Positions 36,457-46,013 of a DNA stretch of 64,000 nucleotides are shown one piece after another. Source of the DNA: Schaalia sp. Marseille-Q2122 (GTDB taxonomy: Bacteria > Actinomycetota > Actinomycetes > Actinomycetales > Actinomycetaceae); the NCBI RefSeq assembly GCF_903645355.1, contig NZ_CAHJXR010000005.1, positions 62,001-126,000 on the forward strand. The letters run 5' to 3'. Below the pieces are notes generated by a model that made no database searches, was not told where the DNA came from, and saw nothing but the letters and a program-made list of their open reading frames with translations. Both the position numbers and the translations under genes were made by a program. Numbering within the stretch: position 1 is the first letter of the stretch; every line of letters starts with the position of its first letter.

Positions 36457-37685
36457 GTGGAGTACATGCCCTTGCGGGAACTCTCCTACATGCCTGAGGT
36501 GCGCCCCCGGGAGCTTGCCGACGAACTCAACCGGCGACGCCAATGCCCCGCGTCTGTTCAGCTGCGCTTCGATGATCAACAGTACTTTTACGTACTCGTC
36601 CCTGAGATCGCAAAGCTTGGCGAAGCAATCCACGAAGCGGAGAGGATGATCGGAAGTGTCATCGCAGCACTTCCACATCGTGAGCTGCAGCCGGGCTGTC
36701 TACTCTGTTCATCCGTGAGGTCATGGCAACCCACGAAATCGAGGGCATCCGCTCCTCTCGCCGAGAAGTCGAAGAACTATTGAAAGCGCCCAAAAGCTCC
36801 CGACAGAAGCGCTTCGCCGAGTTCACGACTGTTCTCAAGGAATATGTGTTCGACCGAGGCACATTCACTATCGAACGCGTGGAAGACATCCGCGCACTGT
36901 ACGACCGGGTCACACGGGGCGAAGTACGTGCGGAGGATAAGCTTGACGGAGAACTCTTCCGTAAGGGTCCTGTCTACGTGTATTCGGAGTCGCAAAGGAT
37001 ACTCCATACGGGTTTCCAACCGGAGGACAAGATCCATCGAGGCTTGCAAGACATGCTCGACGAAGCGAAGCTTCCCTCAACTACCAAGCTTATCGCGGCA
37101 ATTCTGGGCCACTTCATGTTCGAGACCGTCCACCCTTTCTATGACGGAAATGGCAGGACCGGTCGAGTTCTTCTGGGTTACCACCTGCGCGATATCTTGG
37201 CCTCTTCATCAATCCTCTCGCTCTCTCAAGCAATCTCGGAATCGAAACGGCTCTACTACAACGCCCTCAAGGACGCACTGGATCGTCGTAACCACGGCGA
37301 ACTCACTCACTTCATTATCACGATGATGACCTTCATCCGTTCAGCTCAGAACGCGCTGCTGAGCGATCTCAAACAGTCATCGCAGCGCATCCAACATCTG
37401 CAAAAGAATCTCAACGGCCTGGGATTTGACTCCCAGCCGCAGGGGTACAAACCCCACATCCTCACAGCGATTCTGCTCGAGATCGGGCAAGACTACGCCT
37501 TCGGCTCCGAACTCGGACTGACTCTTAACGAACTCGGAGAAAACGAAGAACTCTCGATCAATCGCCGCGCGCTTTCCTCTCACTGCGCTGAACTCGTCAA
37601 TCGAGGTTTCCTAGAAATCACCCGAAAGAGGCCCCTCACCTACACCCTTACCTTGGAAGCAGCCCAGCAATTCGCCCTGGATTAG
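36457..37685 (+). pseudogene. Fic-domain protein (AMPylase type), frameshifted near the N-terminus
   Basis: Starts at GTG 36457 with AGGAGA upstream: MEYMPLRELSYMPEVRPREL. At about 36705 the frame changes from LLPG..CLLCSS to LFIREVMATHEIEGIRSSRR; one C appears lost (CTCCTG to CTCTG). The rest, to 37685, is intact: inhibitory motif THEIEG, core HPFYDGNGRTGR (His, Asp, Asn and Arg for AMP transfer) and a winged-helix C-terminus. ATG 36723 could start a 320-residue product that still has both inhibitory and catalytic motifs. Known relatives attach AMP to targets such as gyrase or act in toxin-antitoxin pairs; the target here is unknown. Confidence 0.8.
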
Positions 37686-37695
37686 GCCAACAGCG

Positions 37696-38790
37696 TTATA
37701 CGGCGACTCCACCCAGGACAACAGCACTGGGACGAGCAAGAACCGACAAGTCCTTGCGCGGGTCCTCCTCGTACACAACGAAGTCTGCCGGGGCGCCCTC
37801 GTAAAGCGAGGGCGCACCAAGGAAGGCGCGCGCCTTCCAGGTAACGGTGTCAATAATGTCGGGCAAGGACATGCCCGCACGCTCCCACAGCTCCAGTTCA
37901 GCCACCAGGCAGCCATGCTCCTGGTAGCCGCCAGCGTCAGTACCCGGAAGCAATTGAACACCCGAATCAATAATGAGTTCGGCGTGCTCCCGACGCTTGT
38001 CATACATGGACTGCATAGTTGCCGCATACACGGGATACTTAGCCCCCGCTTGGGCGGCGAACTCGTGGAAGAGCTCCACCTGCAAGAAGGTGGGGGTGAC
38101 GACAGTACCCTGAGCGCGAGCCTGAGCAAGCTGATCCGCATCCATACCTGAACCATGCTCGATATCGTCAACGCCCGCCTCGAGCAGATCATCAATCACC
38201 TTATGGGAAAAAGCGTGGACGGCAACGAGCGCACCCGCCTCATGAGCGGCCGCCACAGCATCAACCAGCACCTCAAGCGGCCACAACGGATCCAGGTCCG
38301 CATCCGCTCCCTTAGACCGGTCAATCCAGTCACCCACGAGCTTCACCCAGCCATCCCCGACAGCCGCCTGCTCGGCAACAACCTCAGGCAACGAAGCCAC
38401 GTCCTCCACGTCGACAGGCAGGCCGCGAATGTAGCGCTTCGGACGGGCAATATGCTGACCACAGCGAATAAGACGAGGCAGATCAGAGCGGCGCGTGATC
38501 CACTCCTGCGAGCGAGGGGCTCCACAATCGCGGACCAGGAGCACACCACTGTCCCTGGTGGCCTGAGCAAAGCCCAACTGTTCGTCCTCGTCCACAGGGC
38601 CCTCAGGCCCGATAGCAAGGTGACAGTGAACGTCCACCATGCCGGGAATAATGAAACCCTCCCACTGCGGTGCGCAGGATGTCTCTTCGGTGGCATAAAT
38701 CTTTTCGCCACCAATCAGCCACTCCCCCTTCGTCCAGCGGGCTGGCTGGTCAGGAGCGTTCCGCCACAGAAGGTCACCGCGCACCAGCAT
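37696..38790 (-). CDS. Amidohydrolase (imidazolonepropionase-like)
   Basis: 364-residue metal-dependent hydrolase with the TIM-barrel motifs of the superfamily: VDVHCHLAIGP (H-x-H), VHAFSHK, DDIEHGSGM and LPGTDAGG (final Asp). Relatives cleave cyclic amides and similar bonds; the substrate here is unknown. It lies six bases after ffh on the same strand, the position held by Rv2915c next to ffh in M. tuberculosis. It marks the right boundary of the accessory block; the Fic gene converges on it at 11 bases. Confidence 0.88.
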   Translation of the reverse strand: MLVRGDLLWRNAPDQPARWTKGEWLIGGEKIYATEETSCAPQWEGFIIPGMVDVHCHLAIGPEGPVDEDEQLGFAQATRDSGVLLVRDCGAPRSQEWITRRSDLPRLIRCGQHIARPKRYIRGLPVDVEDVASLPEVVAEQAAVGDGWVKLVGDWIDRSKGADADLDPLWPLEVLVDAVAAAHEAGALVAVHAFSHKVIDDLLEAGVDDIEHGSGMDADQLAQARAQGTVVTPTFLQVELFHEFAAQAGAKYPVYAATMQSMYDKRREHAELIIDSGVQLLPGTDAGGYQEHGCLVAELELWERAGMSLPDIIDTVTWKARAFLGAPSLYEGAPADFVVYEEDPRKDLSVLARPSAVVLGGVAV

Positions 38791-38796
38791 GGGTCA

Positions 38797-40392
38797 TCAC
38801 ATCCCCGAAAGCATCCGACGAATATCCTCAGGCAGATCATCCATCGTCGGGCGAGGCATATCCGCCGCAGCGTTGGGCACGCCAAAAGCTGAGCCGGCTG
38901 CCGCCGCGCCGCCACCGCGTTGCTCACGAGGCAGCATCGCTTCAAGTTCCTGCTGGCGACGCTTCGCGGGGTTACCCGAACGGGCCTTCTTCTTAATGCG
39001 CGCCTTACGTTGCGCCTCAGCGCGGGCGTTTGCCTTCTGCTTGGCCTTTCCGCCCATAGCAGGCATGCCGCCAAGGCCCGGCATTCCGCCACCCATTTGG
39101 CCCATCTGACTCATCATGGCCTTCGCGCCCTCAAAACGCTTCACCAGCGAGTTCACCTCGGCGACAGTAGTGCCAGAACCCTTGGCGATACGCGCGCGGC
39201 GCGATCCGTTGAGGATGGACACATCAGCGCGCTCAGCGGGAGTCATCGAGCGCACAATAGCCTCGACGCGGTTCACCTCACGCTCGTCGAAGTTCGCCAG
39301 CTGATCCTTCATCTGGCCCATGCCTGGGATCATGCCCAGAACCTTCTTCATGGAGCCGAGCTTACGGATCTGCTGCAGTTGGGAAAGGAAGTCATCCAGA
39401 GTCAGCTCGCCCGTCATGGCGCGCTGGGCGACCTTAGCGGCTTCCTCCTGGTCCATGCGCTTTTCAGCCTGCTCGATCAGGGTGAGGATGTCGCCCATAT
39501 CGAGGATGCGGCCCGCCATACGGTCAGCGTGGAAACGCTCAAAGTCGTCCAAGCCCTCGCCTGTAGACGCAAAGAGGATCGGCGCGCCAGTCACGCCACG
39601 CACGGACAGTGCCGCGCCGCCGCGGGCATCGCCGTCCAGCTTGGACAAGACCACACCTGTGAAGCCCACACCGTCACGGAACGCGGTAGCCGTATGGACC
39701 GCATCCTGACCAATCATGGCGTCCAGGACGAACATCACTTCGTGGGGGTTAACGGCCTGACGGATCGCGATCGCCTGATCCATCATCTCCTCGTCAACAC
39801 CCAGGCGGCCTGCGGTGTCAACGATGACGACGTTAATGCCGTTAGTGATCGCGTGGTCAAGGCCAGAGCGAGCAACCTGCACCGGGTCGCCCACACCATT
39901 GCCCGGTTCAGGCGCCCATACCTGCACGCCAGCTCGCTCACCGACAACCTGAAGCTGCTGAACGGCGTTGGGGCGCTGAAGGTCGGAGGCAACGAGGAGG
40001 ACAGACTTGCCCTCCTCACGCAGCCAACGACCAAGCTTACCGGCCAGGGTGGTCTTACCAGCACCCTGCAGGCCAGCGAGCATGAACACTGTGGGGCCGC
40101 GCTGAGCGAAGTTCAGCTCACGAGTTTCACCACCAAGGATCTCCACCAGTTCGTCGTGAACGATGCGCACAACCTGCTGGCCGGGGTTCAGGCCCTTCGT
40201 GCGGGTCGCGCCATAGGCCTTCTCACGCACCTTCGAAGTGAACTCACGAACGACAGGTAGGGCGACGTCAGCGTCCAAGAGTGCTCGGCGGATCTCGCCA
40301 ATAGTCTGATCGACGTCGGCCTCGGTCAGGACGCCCCGGCCGCGAAGCTGCTTAAAAGACTCACTCAGACGATCTGAAAGGTTACCGAACAC
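38797..40392 (-). CDS. ffh: Signal recognition particle protein Ffh
   Basis: GTPase that brings ribosomes making membrane proteins to FtsY. The 531-residue product has N, G and M domains. The G domain shows LAGLQGAGKTTLAGKL, VDTAGRLGVDEEMM and TKLDGDARGGAA. The Met-rich M domain contains IPGMGQMKDQL and the RNA-binding GSRRARIAKGSG. A long Gly/Ala/basic tail ends NAAADMPRPTMDDLPEDI. The start is GTG 40392 (MFGNLSDRL) with GAGGAAG upstream; a TTG at 40410 would add six residues. A terminator separates it from ftsY. Confidence 0.95.
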   Translation of the reverse strand: MFGNLSDRLSESFKQLRGRGVLTEADVDQTIGEIRRALLDADVALPVVREFTSKVREKAYGATRTKGLNPGQQVVRIVHDELVEILGGETRELNFAQRGPTVFMLAGLQGAGKTTLAGKLGRWLREEGKSVLLVASDLQRPNAVQQLQVVGERAGVQVWAPEPGNGVGDPVQVARSGLDHAITNGINVVIVDTAGRLGVDEEMMDQAIAIRQAVNPHEVMFVLDAMIGQDAVHTATAFRDGVGFTGVVLSKLDGDARGGAALSVRGVTGAPILFASTGEGLDDFERFHADRMAGRILDMGDILTLIEQAEKRMDQEEAAKVAQRAMTGELTLDDFLSQLQQIRKLGSMKKVLGMIPGMGQMKDQLANFDEREVNRVEAIVRSMTPAERADVSILNGSRRARIAKGSGTTVAEVNSLVKRFEGAKAMMSQMGQMGGGMPGLGGMPAMGGKAKQKANARAEAQRKARIKKKARSGNPAKRRQQELEAMLPREQRGGGAAAAGSAFGVPNAAADMPRPTMDDLPEDIRRMLSGM

Positions 40393-40493
40393 GCGTGCCC
40401 ACTTCCTCAATGGTGCTTACCGTCAGTGCCGCCACTACCGACGGCAAACTACAGGCTTCTAGGTTACCGCACCCTGCCCGCACAGGCGGAAAA

Positions 40494-40526
40494 GGGCCCG
40501 CACCTCCACGTGGGAGGTGCGGGCCC
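40494..40526 (-). terminator. Intrinsic terminator after ftsY
   Basis: 14-bp stem GGGCCCGCACCTCC with GGAGGTGCGGGCCC, small loop, followed on the minus strand by TTTTCC. It lies 51 bases beyond the ftsY stop, ahead of ffh. Confidence 0.9.
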
Positions 40527-40577
40527 TCAGGGGTCATTCCACCATCAGAATGAACACTGCCGTAGCAGTATCAACCT

Positions 40578-41852
40578 TCAGGCGTTGACGATGGCGTCAA
40601 CAAAAGCTGCCGGGTCAAAGGGCGCTAGGTCATCAACACCTTCACCCAGGCCCACAAACTTCACGGGCACACCCAGCTCACGCTGAACCGAGACAACGAT
40701 GCCACCCTTCGCTGAGCCATCAAGCTTAGTCAACACGATGCCCGTCACCCCGACGGCCTCGGCAAAAACCTGTGCCTGACGCATACCGTTTTGCCCGGTC
40801 GTGGCATCAAGCACGAGGAGGACCTCATTGACAGGAGCCTGACGCTCCATCACACGCTTAACCTTGCCAAGCTCATCCATCAGCGTGGACTTATTCTGCA
40901 AGCGGCCAGCAGTATCAACCAGCACAACATCAACCCCACGAGACACGCCCTCGCGAACAGCGTCAAAAGCAACCGAAGCGGGGTCAGCGCCCTCACGGTC
41001 AGAGCGGACAACGTCAACACCCACGCGCTCACCCCAGGTGGCCAACTGATCAGCTGCGGCCGCACGGAAGGTATCCGCAGCACCCAGCAGGACGCTCTTA
41101 TCCTCGGCAACAAGAATTCGCGCCAGCTTACCCACAGTCGTGGTCTTGCCCGTACCATTCACGCCAACCATCAGGACGCTGGCGGGCAGAGCCGAACCAT
41201 CCTCAGCTGCGGGTCGCGCAAGATTCAGGCGCCGATCCATATCAGGACCCACGAGGGCCAGAAGTTCTTCAGCAAGGTATCCCTTGACCTGCTGCGGATC
41301 CTGAGTGCCCGTCACCTTCACGCGGGTGCGCAGGGCCGCCATGAGCTCTTCCGTAGCCTCCAAACCAAGGTCAGCCATCAGCAGGGAGTCTTCCATTTCC
41401 TCCCAGTCAGCTGCTGAAAGATCCCCGCGGCTAAGCACCGACAACAATGCGGCACCAATACTGCCCGACCGAGCCAGGCGCGAACGCAGACGCTCCATGC
41501 GCGAAGGAACAGATTCGGGAACGTCGAGGGCGGGAGCCTCGTCAACAGGGGCGAGAAGCTCCCCTGCAGGCTCTTCGACGTCCTTCGCATCAGCGACGGC
41601 CTCGTCGGCGAGGGCGGGCGGTCCTGCCCCCTCCTGCGGGTGCGTTTCCACACTGGGGATCGTCGAATCGTCCTCAAGGACAGTGGGTTCCATCCCCGCA
41701 TCCGAAGTGGTCGGAGTAGCAGAGGAACCGCGGCTACGGCGTCCGATCGCAACGCCAATCATGGCGATAACAGCCACCACAATCACCAGGGCAGTAACAA
41801 TGCCCTCAGTGGTGGATAAGAAGTTCATAATCGCATCCATAGGATCAATCAT
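40578..41852 (-). CDS. ftsY: Signal recognition particle receptor FtsY
   Basis: Membrane-bound SRP receptor GTPase, 424 residues. One N-terminal transmembrane helix (TEGIVTALVIVVAVIAMIGVAI) replaces the amphipathic anchor of E. coli FtsY. Then comes an acidic, low-complexity A region to about residue 110 and the NG domain with VGVNGTGKTTTVGKLA, VDTAGRLQNKSTLM and LTKLDGSAKGG. The start ATG overlaps the stop of the small upstream membrane-protein gene (ATGA). Confidence 0.96.
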   Translation of the reverse strand: MIDPMDAIMNFLSTTEGIVTALVIVVAVIAMIGVAIGRRSRGSSATPTTSDAGMEPTVLEDDSTIPSVETHPQEGAGPPALADEAVADAKDVEEPAGELLAPVDEAPALDVPESVPSRMERLRSRLARSGSIGAALLSVLSRGDLSAADWEEMEDSLLMADLGLEATEELMAALRTRVKVTGTQDPQQVKGYLAEELLALVGPDMDRRLNLARPAAEDGSALPASVLMVGVNGTGKTTTVGKLARILVAEDKSVLLGAADTFRAAAADQLATWGERVGVDVVRSDREGADPASVAFDAVREGVSRGVDVVLVDTAGRLQNKSTLMDELGKVKRVMERQAPVNEVLLVLDATTGQNGMRQAQVFAEAVGVTGIVLTKLDGSAKGGIVVSVQRELGVPVKFVGLGEGVDDLAPFDPAAFVDAIVNA

Positions 41853-42169
41853 CCCTTAAAACGATCCTCAATACGTTCAGTGGCCTCTTCGAGCCGCTGA
41901 TAACCCGGCAACACCTGCGGGTCGAAGTAGGCATTCCCCGCCTCACTGCCCTCATCAATAATCGTCTGCAAAGACACCGTCTGAGGCTCAATCGCCTGCT
42001 CTCGTGGCCCTTCCGGAGTGGGTTCGGTCATCTGCTGAGTCTGCTCTTTAATGTGCTGCTGCCAGTCCGACGCCGAGCGTCGACTCACCGCAAGAATCAC
42101 GACTACCGCAATAGCCACAGCGACTACTAACACACCGGTCAGGATCATCGTCACAAGCACAGAAACCAT
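41849..42169 (-). CDS. Small membrane protein of unknown function encoded ahead of ftsY
   Basis: 106 residues: one N-terminal transmembrane helix (VTMILTGVLVVAVAIAVVVILAV), a basic stop-transfer RRS, then a soluble Gln/Glu-rich cytosolic tail. No known domain. Coupling to ftsY by ATGA suggests a role linked to membrane targeting, but this is only inference. Confidence 0.65.
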   Translation of the reverse strand: MVSVLVTMILTGVLVVAVAIAVVVILAVSRRSASDWQQHIKEQTQQMTEPTPEGPREQAIEPQTVSLQTIIDEGSEAGNAYFDPQVLPGYQRLEEATERIEDRFKG

Positions 42170-42263
42170 GCTTCTAGGGTCGCACTCTCACCACAGCTTC
42201 GCTCAGTGAAAGACACGACACGTCCACGTTCTGAACGCACAGTCACGCACGTCACAGGCCCTT

Positions 42264-45200
42264 TCAGGCCCTCCTTGACTCCTGAAGACGCTGGGAAATT
42301 ACTCGCGTCACACCATCGCGCATCGTCACCCCATACAGGGCATCCGCAATCTCCATCGTCCGCTTCTGATGAGTAATGATAATGAGCTGACTCGACTCGC
42401 GAAGCTCCGAGAAGATCGTCAACAAGCGCGAAAGGTTGACATCATCCAGGGCCGCCTCCACCTCATCCATGACATAGAAAGGCGAGGGGCGCGCCTTAAA
42501 GATCGCCACGAGGAATGCCACCGCCGCCAACGACCGTTCGCCACCTGAAAGCAACGACAGGCGCTTGACTTTCTTGCCAGCCGGGCGCGCCTCGATCTCT
42601 ATGCCGGTCGTCAGCATGTCATCAGGGTCAGTGAGCACCAATTTGCCTTCACCGCCTGGGAAGAGGACCTCGAAGGTGTGGGCGAATTGCTCGGCAGTGT
42701 CCTCAAAGGCCGAAGTAAAAGCCGCCTCCACCAGCGCATCAACATCGTCGATAATCGTCAGCAGATCCGCCTTAGACTTCTTCAGGTCCTGCACCTGGGT
42801 GACCAAGAATTCGTGGCGGGAGGCGAGGGCGGCGTGTTCTTCCAACGCCAAAGGGTTCACGCGACCCAGGCGTTCAAGTTCACGCTGGGCTTGGGCAAGA
42901 GCCTGTTCCTGTTCTGATCGCACGTAGGGACGCGCCTGCACGGATTCCTCCGCGCCGTCATCACTCTGGGAAGTGCCCGCCGCTTTGCCCTGCCCGGCGT
43001 CTTCTGCACTGTTATCGTCAAGGAAATCAGCAGGAAGCTCCGTGGGAAGTTCAGGAACAAGATTGTGGGGCCCGTATTCCTGGATGAGCTGCTCTTCTTC
43101 CAGTTTGACCTCCGCTAGGGCCTTCTCACGCAGCTGTTCGTAGCGCAGGGTCATTTCCGCGCGGGCAACCTCGTCACGGTGAACAGCGCTGGTGACCTCA
43201 CCAAGTTCTTGGGTGAGGGCATCGACGTTTCTGCGTGCCTGGGAGGTTGCCTCAAGATGTTCCAGGCGAGCTGCCTCAGCGGCCTGGCGTTCAGCGTCAA
43301 CCCTGTCAAGGACGCGTCTTGCTGCTTCGAGGGCGTGTTCGCATTGGACGACGACGGCGCTGGCAATGGCGTAGCGCTGTTTGCGGCCTTCCTCAGCGCG
43401 CAGGTAGCGCTGACGTTCCTCACGCTCACGCGCAGCATTTTGGCGCAGGGTGCGGGCGCGAGCTTGGGCTTGGCGGGCGCGTTCTTCCAGTGCCCGAAGC
43501 TCCAGGCGTGCTGCCGTTTCGGCTTCGCGGGCCTCGCGGGCATTGCTGGCCGCCTGATCGGCGGTTTTCTGCGTGGCCTCAAGGTTTTCTTCGGGAGCTT
43601 CCCCGCTGTTTTCCTCGAGCCGGGCTTCGACTTGAGCCAGATGTTCGCTAGCCCAAGCGGTCTGCTCCTGAGCGCGTTGGGCGACGCTTCGGGTGCGTTC
43701 TGCTTCAGCGACAGCGGCCTGAGCTGCTGAACTCAGGCGAGCGTGCTCCTGGGCGATGCGGGCATGTTCGGCGTCTTGTTCACGTAGGGCTTTGAGGGCT
43801 TCATTGGCGGATTTGATGGCAAGGTCAAGGGCGGCGGTCGCTTCGGCGAGTTGGTCGCGTGCCTGCTCTTCGCGTTCTTCGGCGTTGCGGGCTGCGGCGA
43901 TAGCCCTCTCATATTGGGCGTGCAGGGTGAGCACGGATGAGTGGGCGTGCCCGGCGCTGATGAGCGCGGCGGGGCTGAGTAGATCGCCCTCGCGGGTGGC
44001 GACGAGGCGCACGCCGGGGAGCGTCAGGGCATCGGTGGCTGCCTCAAGGGTGTCGGCGAGGACGCAGCCGTGCAGCACAACCCGCGCGGTGCGTTCCAGT
44101 TCGGGGGCGATGGTGACACTGTCGAGGGCCCAGCGGGTGCCGACGGGCAGGACGTTCCCCTCGGGCGTGTTCCTCTCAGCGAGGTGGAGATCGGCGCTGG
44201 AGTCCGCTAGGAGCATACGAATCCGCCCAGCGTTCGTCGCTCGCGCCTCACGCACCAGGTCAACTGCCGCCCCCACTGAATCAACGACTGCCGCGTCAGC
44301 AAAAGGCGTGAGCAGGGCTGCCAGCGCGTCCTCCCAGCCCTCCTCGGCGTGAAGAAGTTCGGGAACCGTAGAGAGGAAACCGGGTTTGTCGGCCAGGGTA
44401 CCGGTTGCGTCATCGGGTGTGAGATGTTCGGCGAGGGTGTCGCGGCGTGCCTCCCAGCGGGCACGTTCTGCTTGCGCTTCACTCTCGGCCCGGAGGAGTT
44501 CATCAAGGGTGGCGCGGGCGGCGTCGCGGGCGGCCACCGCCTGGGTGTGGGCAATTGCGGCGGGGTTTTCCTCTGCGCGCTCAGGCAGTGCACTCTCCCC
44601 CACTGCCTGCTTGTAGGCGCGGGCGGCTTCTTCGGCGCGGGTGTCAGCTGCGATAACTGCTTGGGCGGCGCGCTGTTCTTCATTGCGGGCGGCCTCGAGG
44701 CGGGACCGGGCCGAGCCGACATCGCCGCTGAGGCGTGCGGTCTTTTCACGATAATCCGCGAGCAGGCGGTTCACGCGGGCAAGTTCTTTACTCGCCTGTG
44801 TGTCCTCTTCCTCTGCCTGACGTTTCACCTCAATGAGTTCATTGAGCCGACGGTGAGCTTCCTCTACTTCTTTGAGGAGTTCCGCGTCCTCGGCGGTGGC
44901 TTCCTGAGCACGGCGTTCCAGCTCATCAGGGTCTTCTCCCGTGGGAGGCAAGGAAGGCTGGGCGTAACTTGCGGCACGGTCCTGCGCTGTCATGAGGGTT
45001 GCGCGGAGCCGTTCGGTAATGGCCGTGGTTTCTCGCCATGCCTGCGCTGCTGCTTCAACGCGAGGAGAGTCCGCTGTGTGTTCGCTTTCCAGCGTGGCAA
45101 TGTGGGTGCGAAGGTGGGCGATCTGTTCTTCGAGGGCGGCCTTGCGCCTGGTGAGGGCCTCGTCATTGTCGCTCTGTGCGGCCAGGCGTTCCTTGGCGCG

Positions 45201-45905
45201 CACGAGGTCATCTGCGAGGAGCCGCGCCTGGGCGTCGCGGACACGTGCTTGAATGAGGCCTGCTTTTCGTGCGGCCTTCGCTTGGCGGGCGAGGGGTTTG
45301 AGTTGGCGGTGGAGCTCGTTGGTCAGGTCGAGGACGCGCACGAGGTTGGCGTCCATGTCTGAGAGTTTCTTCAGGGCCCGTTCTTTGCGCCTGCGATGTT
45401 TGAGCACGCCAGCTGCTTCTTCGATGAATCCACGGCGTTCTTCTGGTGTGGACGAGAGGATGGCGTCAAGCTGGCCTTGGCCGACGATGACGTGCATTTG
45501 GCGGCCCATACCCGTGTCAGATAGGAGTTCTTGAACGTCCAGAAGGCGGGCGGGCGCGCCATTAATGGAGTATTCGGAGCCTCCTCCGCGGAAGAGGGTG
45601 CGGCTGATCGTCACCTCGGAATAGTCAATTGGCAGGGCGCCATCAGTGTTATCAATGGTCAGATCCACTTGAGCGCGCCCAAGGGCTGCGCGGCCGGTGG
45701 TGCCAGCAAAGATGACGTCGGCCATTTGCCCGCCGCGTAGGTTCTTCGCTCCTTGCTCTCCCATGACCCACGCGAGGGCGTCAACAACGTTGGACTTGCC
45801 TGAACCATTTGGGCCGACGACACAGGTGATCCCTGGCTCAAGGCTGAGCGTGGTTGCGCTCGCGAAAGACTTGAAGCCTCGGAGAGTCAGGGTTTTCAGG
45901 TGCAC
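42264..45905 (-). CDS. smc: Chromosome segregation/condensation ATPase SMC
   Basis: 1213-residue condensin motor. Walker A VVGPNGSGKSNVVDALAW (about residues 29-46), two very long coiled-coil arms rich in Ala, Glu and Arg, a hinge around residues 515-640 (LSTVPELLHAEEGWEDALAAL onward), then signature LLSGGERSLAAVAF and Walker B FYVMDEVEAALDD. The start is GTG at 45905 (MHLKTLTLRGFKSF). There is no Shine-Dalgarno; TATATT ends eight bases upstream, so the mRNA may be leaderless. ftsY follows downstream with one small gene between. Confidence 0.97.
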   Translation of the reverse strand: MHLKTLTLRGFKSFASATTLSLEPGITCVVGPNGSGKSNVVDALAWVMGEQGAKNLRGGQMADVIFAGTTGRAALGRAQVDLTIDNTDGALPIDYSEVTISRTLFRGGGSEYSINGAPARLLDVQELLSDTGMGRQMHVIVGQGQLDAILSSTPEERRGFIEEAAGVLKHRRRKERALKKLSDMDANLVRVLDLTNELHRQLKPLARQAKAARKAGLIQARVRDAQARLLADDLVRAKERLAAQSDNDEALTRRKAALEEQIAHLRTHIATLESEHTADSPRVEAAAQAWRETTAITERLRATLMTAQDRAASYAQPSLPPTGEDPDELERRAQEATAEDAELLKEVEEAHRRLNELIEVKRQAEEEDTQASKELARVNRLLADYREKTARLSGDVGSARSRLEAARNEEQRAAQAVIAADTRAEEAARAYKQAVGESALPERAEENPAAIAHTQAVAARDAARATLDELLRAESEAQAERARWEARRDTLAEHLTPDDATGTLADKPGFLSTVPELLHAEEGWEDALAALLTPFADAAVVDSVGAAVDLVREARATNAGRIRMLLADSSADLHLAERNTPEGNVLPVGTRWALDSVTIAPELERTARVVLHGCVLADTLEAATDALTLPGVRLVATREGDLLSPAALISAGHAHSSVLTLHAQYERAIAAARNAEEREEQARDQLAEATAALDLAIKSANEALKALREQDAEHARIAQEHARLSSAAQAAVAEAERTRSVAQRAQEQTAWASEHLAQVEARLEENSGEAPEENLEATQKTADQAASNAREAREAETAARLELRALEERARQAQARARTLRQNAAREREERQRYLRAEEGRKQRYAIASAVVVQCEHALEAARRVLDRVDAERQAAEAARLEHLEATSQARRNVDALTQELGEVTSAVHRDEVARAEMTLRYEQLREKALAEVKLEEEQLIQEYGPHNLVPELPTELPADFLDDNSAEDAGQGKAAGTSQSDDGAEESVQARPYVRSEQEQALAQAQRELERLGRVNPLALEEHAALASRHEFLVTQVQDLKKSKADLLTIIDDVDALVEAAFTSAFEDTAEQFAHTFEVLFPGGEGKLVLTDPDDMLTTGIEIEARPAGKKVKRLSLLSGGERSLAAVAFLVAIFKARPSPFYVMDEVEAALDDVNLSRLLTIFSELRESSQLIIITHQKRTMEIADALYGVTMRDGVTRVISQRLQESRRA

Positions 45906-45920
45906 GCTTTAAGAATATAC

Positions 45921-45953
45921 GGGCCGCAGGCGCTTTCGTAGCGCCTGCGGCCC
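45921..45953 (-). terminator. Hairpin terminator after ndk
   Basis: 14-bp perfect stem GGGCCGCAGGCGCT with AGCGCCTGCGGCCC around TTCGT, 60 bases past the ndk stop. The descending arm is followed by GTATATTCTT, which also appears to serve as the -10 region of smc. Confidence 0.8.
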
Positions 45954-46013
45954 GTCGGAGCTGTTGTGACCTATCGATTCAGGGGAGAACCCGCTGATTC
46001 AGGTCGTTGTTCC

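Noticed and set aside
38920-40260. A 446-codon plus-strand frame opposite ffh
   Set aside because: Antisense shadow of ffh, His/Leu/Thr-rich without any recognisable motif.
44349-45362. Long plus-strand frames opposite smc
   Set aside because: Shadow of the Ala/Glu/Arg coiled coil, giving Cys/Gly/Phe-rich nonsense.
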